Shown in pieces: positions 17,383 to 24,599 of a stretch of DNA of 64,000 bases. Every line of letters starts with the position of its first letter. Position 1 is the first letter of the stretch. A program made the position numbers and the translations under genes. The stretch comes from Actinomycetota bacterium (lineage in GTDB: Bacteria > Actinomycetota > Thermoleophilia > BMS3ABIN01): positions 124,001-188,000 of the forward strand of contig JACRMB010000002.1 of NCBI GenBank assembly GCA_016235065.1, in the 5' to 3' direction. Under the pieces are notes generated by a model. That model was not told the origin of the DNA. It ran no database searches and saw nothing but the letters and a program-made list of their open reading frames with translations.

Positions 17383-19140
17383 ATGCGCATCGGATCTCTA
17401 CACAGTGCCGCCGCGGTTCTGATTTCCCTGTTTGTGATTTGCGTGCTGCTGCCGACTACCGCGCTGACCGCGGGAAACACCTGGTACGTTTCCACTTCAG
17501 GCGACGACCTTGCCGCCGGAACCGTCGATTCCCCCTGGCGTACCATCCAGCACGCAGTCGCATCCGCCGGTCCTGGCGATACGGTAACGGTCCGCGGCGG
17601 CGCCTATCATGAAGCGGTTATCATCGGAAGTGGCGGTCTGCCAGGACAACCGCTGACCATAACCGCCTTTCCCGGTGAGACGCCGGTCCTCGATGGCGAC
17701 GGCGTCGAATGGGCCGGATTCCAGTTCTCGCCGGGCGTCGGCCAGGTGAATATCAGCGGCTTCCACATACAGGATTATCGCGGTGTCGGCGTGGATGTCA
17801 GCGGCGGCAACTCCGGCATCTCCATGTCGAACCTGGACATCAGGGCCTCCGAAGTCGGAATGCGGATCACCTGGGGTTATTCGGGCGAGGAGCCGATGTT
17901 CGGGCCCGCCGACCATATTTCCCTCAGCGAAAGCGTCCTCCATGATAATCAGTACGCCGGTATCGACTGCACTCCAGGCCCCTGCGATGACATCAGCTTC
18001 AGCGGAGTAGACATCCTCGACAACGGCGTGGGGGAACAGAGTTTTGGCGCCGACGGCCTCGCGGTAGAGAAAGGTTCGCGACTCACCATCGACAGGGTGC
18101 GAGTTGTCAACAACGGTGGCGATGGCATCGACCTGAACTCCCGGGATGGCGGACCGGTCGAGGGCATAGTCGTCAGCCGCTCCGTCGCCGGGAACAACCG
18201 CCGCAACGGCATGAAGCTCTGGGCAGGCGGGCGAATCGAGAACAGCCTCATATATGGCTCGGGAATCGATCCACTGCCGCTTGCGGCTTTTAGCGGCGTC
18301 ACTGTCGAGCTGGTCAACAACACCGTCGCCATGAATATGTGGGACGCTTCATTTTCCGCCCGCGATTATGCCATGACTGTCGGTTATGAAGAAGGCGCCG
18401 CTCTTACCGGCATCGACCTGACGATGGTGAACAACATCTTCGCCTTCAACACCGGACCTGAAGTGGGAAGCCCCACCGGCATCTACCTGGGCCCGGGAGT
18501 GAACATCACCGCTGAAAGCAACAACCTGTTCTTCAGCCGTGACGATTGTGAGATACAGGCAGATCTCACTAGCCAGGGATGCTTCACCCAGGCTGATATC
18601 ACCGGCGGTGACTGGACGGCTGAGACGGGCACGGGCACGGGAGACCTGTCGGCGGATCCTGGATTCACAGACGCGGCCGCGTTCGATCTGCATATCTCCC
18701 GTGACAGCCCGGCTGTTGATACAGCCACCGCCACAGGCGCTCCCATAATTGACATGGACGGACATCTGAGGCCCCGTGGCGCCGGTTTCGATATCGGCGC
18801 CTATGAAGCCGGCGCTTCAGAGCCTCCGTCGCTGGATCTCTCGCTATCCGGCGCGCACTGGGACAGCTATGCGGACTATCTTGCGAGGACCCTGAGCGTG
18901 GACTTCACTCTGGACAATACAGGAGCAGGAGACGCGCTGGCGTTGAATGTGACCGGCGGGACCAGTACCGCCGGGACAGGATTACAGACCCCGTTGCCAT
19001 TATCACTCGGCGATCTGCCTTCTGGCGGAGAGCTGCACTTCACTCTGCGTTTCTGGATTCCCAGCGGCCTCAGCCGGTTCTCGGCAGCCCCAAGATTCAC
19101 GGGGACCGATGGCGATGGGGATTCTTTCAACTGGCCCTAG
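17383..19140 (+). CDS. Secreted right-handed parallel beta-helix protein
   Basis: A 585-residue exported protein with a signal peptide (residues 1-30, AAAVLISLFVICVLLPTTALTAG). The mature N-terminus is typical of DUF1565/pectate-lyase-fold proteins: WYVSTSGDDLAAGTVDSPWRTIQHAV. It continues with repeated short turns rich in N, G and D (ISGFHIQDYRGVGVDVSGG, DNGVGEQSFGADGLAVEKGS, VNNGGDGIDLNSRDGG), up to a closing IDMDGHLRPRGAGFDIGAYEAG, the usual end of such helices. Residues about 470-585 form a separate beta-sandwich-like domain. It may bind or degrade polysaccharide; no catalytic residues can be assigned. It lacks the WxWYD cassette. A strong AGGAAGG ribosome site precedes the start. Confidence 0.85.
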   Translation: MRIGSLHSAAAVLISLFVICVLLPTTALTAGNTWYVSTSGDDLAAGTVDSPWRTIQHAVASAGPGDTVTVRGGAYHEAVIIGSGGLPGQPLTITAFPGETPVLDGDGVEWAGFQFSPGVGQVNISGFHIQDYRGVGVDVSGGNSGISMSNLDIRASEVGMRITWGYSGEEPMFGPADHISLSESVLHDNQYAGIDCTPGPCDDISFSGVDILDNGVGEQSFGADGLAVEKGSRLTIDRVRVVNNGGDGIDLNSRDGGPVEGIVVSRSVAGNNRRNGMKLWAGGRIENSLIYGSGIDPLPLAAFSGVTVELVNNTVAMNMWDASFSARDYAMTVGYEEGAALTGIDLTMVNNIFAFNTGPEVGSPTGIYLGPGVNITAESNNLFFSRDDCEIQADLTSQGCFTQADITGGDWTAETGTGTGDLSADPGFTDAAAFDLHISRDSPAVDTATATGAPIIDMDGHLRPRGAGFDIGAYEAGASEPPSLDLSLSGAHWDSYADYLARTLSVDFTLDNTGAGDALALNVTGGTSTAGTGLQTPLPLSLGDLPSGGELHFTLRFWIPSGLSRFSAAPRFTGTDGDGDSFNWP

Positions 19141-19197
19141 GGGCTGTTTCCCACCCAAAAAAATAACCCAAAAACAAGAGTCCCTCGGTCTGATTTA

Positions 19198-19225
19198 TTG
19201 TAAAAAAATGAGGGTACGCTAAAAG
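19198..19225 (+). promoter_or_regulatory. Candidate promoter of the multicopper oxidase gene
   Basis: TTGTAA (19198-19203), a 16-base spacer and TAAAAG (19220-19225) in an AT-rich tract about 85 bases upstream of the start; GGAGGG precedes the ATG. Confidence 0.35.
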
Positions 19226-19309
19226 GGTATATTTCGGCGGGTGGGGATTTTTCTTTAGCCCTAAGAATCTTGGCACATAAAAACCTTTTTAGACCGGAGG
19301 GAACGAACG

Positions 19310-22300
19310 ATGAGCAAGCATGGCTACCCCAGCAAGCTTCTGGCGACTACGGCAATCCTGGTTATCTGTATCATCGGCCTCATCGCTATCCTGGCGGGAA
19401 CAGCGGCATCGCAGGACAGTCCGTCCGCCCAGACCATCTCGACTACACCGACCGCCCAGACCACGACAGCAGCACAATCAGCCCAGACGGCACAGGCTGC
19501 CCAGGCGCATCCGGCTATGGCGATGCCCGTCGGCACAGGCGCGGGTACAACCCCTGACCCTCATGCTCGGCACAAGGTCACTCAGGCTGACCGTGAGGCC
19601 GCCGCCGACCGCGCTAAAGTGATGGGCGCCGGCGCCAATCCCGTAAGTAATCTTTCCAGTCCTGATGCGATAACTGCCGCTCTCGACCCCCGCGGCGTGC
19701 CCGATTATTTTGGAACCACTCCGAATTACGCACTCAGCCCCCTGCCGGAGACCCAGGGCCTGGGTCCGGCGCGCAACTATTACAGCGCCTGGTATGACGC
19801 CATGTACATGCAGAACTGGGTACTGATGGCCAATCCGACCGGCGCGACGCTTCACCTCAACTTCGGACTTTCCATCGCCGGCAACGCCAAGACGCTGCCG
19901 GATACTTTTGGCCAGGGCGCCGGCGTCGTGCCAGGCGCCAAGACCCTGACCTACTCGGAGCCCGGTCTCATGGGCGGTCCGGTGAAAGCTACTTCCCTTA
20001 CCGGCGGCCAGGCGATCGTCAGCCAGCGCAGCCTGCGGGGAGATTCCATCGAAGAAGTCCTGACCTCTGAGACGAACAAGCTGTCCGACCACTTTTACTG
20101 GCCCTGGTACGACGAAGTGACTCCCGGTTTTGAGAACTGGCTTATTGTTGACAACCCATCGGCGACGGAGACGGTGCATGTCGTCATCGCCTACCTCGAT
20201 TCCGCTACAGCGATGCCGGTCACCATGGGCGAGAGCGACATCGCCCCGGGCGCTACCTGGACTCCCCATTTCCCCGGCCAGATGGTTGGACCGATCGAAC
20301 TCAAGGCATACCTGTCCACGGGGACCTGGGCCACCGATCCCCGGCCGGTCGTAGCTTCGCAGAGGGTGCTGTCCTATTACGGCAACGCTTTTAACGAGTT
20401 CCCGGGTATCCCGGCTAACGAGCTGACGACTGATTACCTATGGACCTGGTATGACATGCAGAGTCCCGGCTTTCAGAACTGGGTGCTGATTGCCAATCCC
20501 GACCTGGTCAACGCCGTCGATTACGAGATCAAGATCGCCGGTGACTCGGTTGAGACCGGCACTCTTCCCGCCGGCGGCATCGTCACACCGATCTTCAATG
20601 GGATAAAGGACGGGCCGGTGGAAGTCATCTCCACGGGTACCGGCGGTGGCGACGGCAAGGTCATCGCCACCCAGCGCATTGTCGCCGGACCCTCGTTCGG
20701 TGAGGTCGTCGGCTATCCCAGATCTGCCCTTTCCGGCGACTACCAGTGGACCTGGTACGACATGTTGAGCGAAGGCAGCGTCAACTGGGTGATGATTTCC
20801 AATCCCGGAGCTTCCGACGTCACTTACACCATCAAGATCGCTGGAACTACAGTAGATAGTGGCACCATAACCGCTGGTGGTTATGTCATACCGGCGTTCC
20901 CGGGCGGGCTAGGCGGACCGGTGCAGGTTACCACCTCAAGCCCGGTAGTCGCTTCCCAGCGCGTCCTCTGGAACGGCTACTTCAACGAGGTCCTGGGAGT
21001 CGGCGGCATCAGCCCTGCGATCGTGGTCCCTGATACCGGCATCAGGAAATTCGAAGACAGGCTTCCGGGGCTTACAGAGCAGAACGAGAACAATCTCGGC
21101 CAGTACATCCCGGTCGCGATCCCGGATACAGAGACTTACCCCGGCGCTGACTACTACGAGATCTCACTGGTGAGGTACACGGAGCAGATGCATTCCGATC
21201 TGCCCGTGACCCAGCTGCAGGGGTATGTTCAGACCAACACAAATGATCCGTCGGTCAGCGCGCCTCACTACCTCGGACCGATGATCATAGCCCAGAAGGA
21301 CAGGCCGGTGCGCATCAAGTTCACCAACGAGCTGCCCACGGGCTCAGGCGGAGATCTATTCCTGCCCGTAGACGAGAGTGTCATGGGCGCCGGCTCCTAC
21401 AATATCGACGACCCTGACAACCCGGGACAGTTCCTGACGGGCGTCTTCACCCAGAACCGGGCGATCATGCACCTCCACGGAGGCGCCACGCCATGGATCA
21501 GCGACGGGACCCCGCATCAGTGGATAACCCCGGAGGGTGAATCCACGAATTACCCCGTGGGCATGAGCATGGAGAACGTGCCCGACATGTGGTTCGATCC
21601 GACCACTCACGAGCCGGTTCCTGAAGGCACGCCTGGCGCGACCATCGATCCCGGCCCCGGTTCGCAGACGCTCTACTATACGAACGAACAGAGTTCGAGG
21701 CTGATGTGGTACCACGATCATGCCTACGGCCTGACCAGGGTCAACGTCTATTCCGGAGAGGCTGCTGGTTATCTCCTGGAAGACGACGTCGAGCAGCAGC
21801 TGGTCTCCGACGATATAATCCCGGCCGATCAGATCCCGTTGATCATCCAGGACAAGACCTATGTTCCGGACGATGAACAGCTGGAAGCCCAGGATCCGAC
21901 CTGGGACAAGCCCAACTGGGGCGGGGAAGGGAACTTATGGTTCCCGCACGTCTACATGCCGGCTCAGAATCCGGCTGATCCCGGCGGCATGAACGCCATG
22001 GGCCGCTGGCATTATGGGCCCTGGTTCTTCCCGCCGACCATCGGCATCGACAATCCGCCGATACCGAACCCGCTGTTCGACTGCGGTACGGGCGGTGAAT
22101 GCACCCGGCCCTGGGAGCCGGCGACGATGCCGGCCACGCCCAATCCGTCGATAGCGGCAGAGGCCTTCATGGATACTCCGGTGGTCAACGGCACGCCATA
22201 TCCGACGGTGAACGTGGATCCAAAGGCATACCGGTTCCGCATCCTGAACGCATCGAACGACCGTTTCTGGAACCTGCAGCTGTACAAGGCCGATACCGTC

Positions 22301-23899
22301 GCCCTCACGGGTGACGGTAGGCACGACACTGAAGTGAAGATGGTCCCGGCGGTAACGACTCCCGGATTCCCCGAGGGCTGGCCGGTCGACGACCGGGAAG
22401 GCGGAGTTCCGGATCCGGCGATGGCCGGGCCGGACTTCATCCAGATAGGCAACGAGGGCGGATTCCTGCCGGCTCCAGTGGTGGTCCCCAACCAGCCTGT
22501 TGACTGGAACCTGGATCCGACGACGTTCAACTTCGGCAACGTGAGCAGCCATGCCCTGCTTCTGGGCACAGCCGAGCGTGCCGACGTGATCATCGATTTC
22601 TCCCAGTATGCCGGAGAGACGCTGATTCTCTATAACGACGCGCCCGCGGCTTTCCCGGCGCGCGACCCGAGGTATGACTACTACACCGGAGCCCCGGATC
22701 TGACGGATACCGGCGGCTCGCCGACGCCGCTTTCCGGATATGGCCCGAACACGCGTACGGTGATGCAGATCAAGGTTGCCGACGAAACCCCGGCGCCTGC
22801 TTTCGATATCGCGGCCCTGAACGCCGCCTTCGCCTCATATGGGGCGACGCCGGGCGCTTACGCGGCTTCGCAGGATCCGGTCCTGGTGCCGCAGGCAGAG
22901 TACAATTCGGCCTACAACGCGAATTACCCGACGACCAACTACGCGCGCATCTTCGACTCGCAGATGACCTTCCTGCCGCAGGGCTCGGTCACACCGTTGA
23001 CGATACCGTTCGAGAAGAAGGCGATCCAGGACGAGCAGGGCGAGGCGTTCGACAGTTACGGCCGCATGAGCGCCAACATGGGCCTGCAGCTGCCGTTCAC
23101 CCCCGGAGGTACCGATTTCGTCCTCCAGGGCTATATAGACGGGACGACGGAAGGCGTGCAGACCTCGGCGACGCCGATGGCGCCAGCCGCCGGTGACGGC
23201 ACCCAGATCTGGAAGATCACCCAGAACGGCGTCGATACCCATACGATCCATTTCCATCTGTTCAACGTGCAGCTGATAAACAGGGTCGCCTGGGATGGAT
23301 CTGTCAGCATGCCGGACGCCAACGAGCTGGGCTGGAAGGAGACCGTCAGGGTGAATCCGCTCGAAGACACGATCGTGGCCCTGAGGCCGGTGGCGCCGAC
23401 GCTGCCGTTCGAAGTGCCCGGCAGCAGCCGCCCCATGGATGTGACCCAGCCGATCGGCTCCGCCAGCGGCTTCAGGCAGATCGATCCGTACTCCGGCATG
23501 CCGATGACGGTGACCAACCAGGTAGTGAATTATGGATGGGAATACGTCTGGCACTGCCACCTGCTGGGCCATGAGGAGAACGACATGATGCGCCCCATCA
23601 GGATCTCGGTGAATCAGCCGGCGGCGCCCAGCGGGCTGACGGCGAACGAGGCGGTGCCCGGAACTGTGACCCTCGACTGGGTCAATAACGCCACGGTGCC
23701 GGCGGTAACGACATTCGTCATCGAGAGGTCGACCAGTTCCGACTTCAGGCAGAACCGGGCCACCTTCTCGGTGGCGGCGCCGACGGTTACGTATAACGAT
23801 GTAGTCGGCCCCGAAGCCGCGACCTACTATTACCGGGTGAGAGCGGAGAATGCTACCGGTTTCTCCGGCTGGTCGAATACGGCGATAGTCGTGACCTGA
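19310..23899 (+). CDS. Surface multicopper oxidase with WxWYD cassette and FN3 domain
   Basis: A 1529-residue exported protein. Signal peptide 10-35, then a T/A/Q-rich linker (38-75). Four WxWYD repeats start near 158, 262, 376 and 478 and end at about 565 (NGYFNEVLG). A CotA-like multicopper oxidase domain follows (about 575-1435) with all copper motifs intact: HLHGG (H721, H723), WYHDHA (H802, H804), HTIHFHLF (H1311, H1314, H1316) and HCHLLGHEENDMM (C1416 as type 1 ligand, H1421, axial M1426). The C-terminus (1440-1529) is a fibronectin type III domain (PAAPSGLTANEAVPGTVTLDW). CotA relatives oxidise phenolics, bilirubin or Mn(II) with O2; the substrate here is open. Fusion of an oxidase to this repeat cassette suggests immobilisation on the cell surface or on a polymer. 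A GC-rich hairpin follows the stop. Confidence 0.93.
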   Translation: MSKHGYPSKLLATTAILVICIIGLIAILAGTAASQDSPSAQTISTTPTAQTTTAAQSAQTAQAAQAHPAMAMPVGTGAGTTPDPHARHKVTQADREAAADRAKVMGAGANPVSNLSSPDAITAALDPRGVPDYFGTTPNYALSPLPETQGLGPARNYYSAWYDAMYMQNWVLMANPTGATLHLNFGLSIAGNAKTLPDTFGQGAGVVPGAKTLTYSEPGLMGGPVKATSLTGGQAIVSQRSLRGDSIEEVLTSETNKLSDHFYWPWYDEVTPGFENWLIVDNPSATETVHVVIAYLDSATAMPVTMGESDIAPGATWTPHFPGQMVGPIELKAYLSTGTWATDPRPVVASQRVLSYYGNAFNEFPGIPANELTTDYLWTWYDMQSPGFQNWVLIANPDLVNAVDYEIKIAGDSVETGTLPAGGIVTPIFNGIKDGPVEVISTGTGGGDGKVIATQRIVAGPSFGEVVGYPRSALSGDYQWTWYDMLSEGSVNWVMISNPGASDVTYTIKIAGTTVDSGTITAGGYVIPAFPGGLGGPVQVTTSSPVVASQRVLWNGYFNEVLGVGGISPAIVVPDTGIRKFEDRLPGLTEQNENNLGQYIPVAIPDTETYPGADYYEISLVRYTEQMHSDLPVTQLQGYVQTNTNDPSVSAPHYLGPMIIAQKDRPVRIKFTNELPTGSGGDLFLPVDESVMGAGSYNIDDPDNPGQFLTGVFTQNRAIMHLHGGATPWISDGTPHQWITPEGESTNYPVGMSMENVPDMWFDPTTHEPVPEGTPGATIDPGPGSQTLYYTNEQSSRLMWYHDHAYGLTRVNVYSGEAAGYLLEDDVEQQLVSDDIIPADQIPLIIQDKTYVPDDEQLEAQDPTWDKPNWGGEGNLWFPHVYMPAQNPADPGGMNAMGRWHYGPWFFPPTIGIDNPPIPNPLFDCGTGGECTRPWEPATMPATPNPSIAAEAFMDTPVVNGTPYPTVNVDPKAYRFRILNASNDRFWNLQLYKADTVALTGDGRHDTEVKMVPAVTTPGFPEGWPVDDREGGVPDPAMAGPDFIQIGNEGGFLPAPVVVPNQPVDWNLDPTTFNFGNVSSHALLLGTAERADVIIDFSQYAGETLILYNDAPAAFPARDPRYDYYTGAPDLTDTGGSPTPLSGYGPNTRTVMQIKVADETPAPAFDIAALNAAFASYGATPGAYAASQDPVLVPQAEYNSAYNANYPTTNYARIFDSQMTFLPQGSVTPLTIPFEKKAIQDEQGEAFDSYGRMSANMGLQLPFTPGGTDFVLQGYIDGTTEGVQTSATPMAPAAGDGTQIWKITQNGVDTHTIHFHLFNVQLINRVAWDGSVSMPDANELGWKETVRVNPLEDTIVALRPVAPTLPFEVPGSSRPMDVTQPIGSASGFRQIDPYSGMPMTVTNQVVNYGWEYVWHCHLLGHEENDMMRPIRISVNQPAAPSGLTANEAVPGTVTLDWVNNATVPAVTTFVIERSTSSDFRQNRATFSVAAPTVTYNDVVGPEAATYYYRVRAENATGFSGWSNTAIVVT

Positions 23900-23900
23900 A

Positions 23901-23954
23901 ACCAGGGGGACACATAACTTATCTCCTATGCGGGCGGCCCTCCGGGCCGCCCGC
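23901..23954 (+). repeat. Intergenic GGGGGACACAT + hairpin repeat, copy B
   Basis: Starts two bases after the oxidase stop with ACCAGGGGGACACATAACTT (one mismatch to copy A at 16582), followed by a perfect 11-bp stem (23930-23940 with 23944-23954, loop TCC) and TCTATTT. The hairpin may also act as the terminator of the oxidase gene. Confidence 0.65.
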
Positions 23955-24025
23955 TCTATTTGTGCTTGAGATTTGCGAGTAAAGCGCATGTCGCCTGAAC
24001 CGGCAACTTCCGTCTGAACCATAGA

Positions 24026-24555
24026 GTGATTCTCGATGTTACTCTGGCCAGACTTTACCAGGTTGAAACAAAGGTACTCATGCAGGCGGTGAGGCGCAAT
24101 ATCGAACGCTTCCCGGATGATTTCATGTTTCAACTGACCAAGGTCGAAGCAGAGGCATCAAGGTCACAATCTGTGACCTTGAAAAGAGGACAAAACATAA
24201 AATATTTGCCTCATGCGTTTACTGAGCAGGGAGTTGCTATGCTATCGAGCGTATTACGCAGCAGGCGCGCAATCCAGGTCAATATAGAAATTATGCGTAC
24301 ATTCGTTCTGATGAAAAAATGCTTTCTTCTTATGAGGAACTTGCGCGAAAGGTCGATGCCCTCGAAAAGAAATATGACGTACAGTTCAGCGCTATCTTCG
24401 ATGCCATCCGTCAGCTGATGACAACGCCTGATCCGAAGAAAAATCAGATCGGGTTCCACTGGGATGAAAAACCAGGAGGGGCGAAGAAGAAGTCGCCTGC
24501 AAAGAAGAAGCAGCCGGCGCGGAAGAAGAGACCTTCAAAGAAAGCTAAAGCCTGA
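24026..24555 (+). pseudogene. ORF6N-domain DNA-binding protein, frameshifted and N-truncated
   Basis: The first frame (24026-24319) encodes the ORF6N core: [53 protein letters not shown] and IMRTFVLM. The expected continuation, [20 protein letters not shown] followed by FDAIRQLM and a lysine-rich tail, is in another frame from 24319. The switch is at a run of six A (24314-24319); one extra A would restore a single protein. The usual N-terminal residues (an IRGxRV-like lead into VILD) are also missing, with an in-frame stop at 23996 and only a GTG start. It therefore looks like a decayed gene, although a sequencing indel or slippage at the A-run could explain the frameshift. ORF6N proteins are phage or mobile-element associated, and this one borders the restriction island. 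Confidence 0.72.
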
Positions 24556-24584
24556 TTAATATTAAGCGGTCCGCCCGCTCCCGG

Positions 24585-24593
24585 TGATATAAT
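24585..24593 (+). promoter_or_regulatory. Extended -10 promoter, leaderless start of the restriction enzyme gene
   Basis: TGATATAAT is a perfect extended -10 element (TGnTATAAT). It ends seven bases before the ATG at 24600, so transcription should begin at or next to the A of the start codon. There is no Shine-Dalgarno site and no good -35 box, which an extended -10 does not need. Confidence 0.65.
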
Positions 24594-24599
24594 CGCCGC

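Noticed and set aside
22835-24133. Long minus-strand frame (432 codons) opposite the multicopper oxidase
   Set aside because: It is antisense to the highly conserved copper domains, is full of R and H from complemented codons, and has no recognisable motif.
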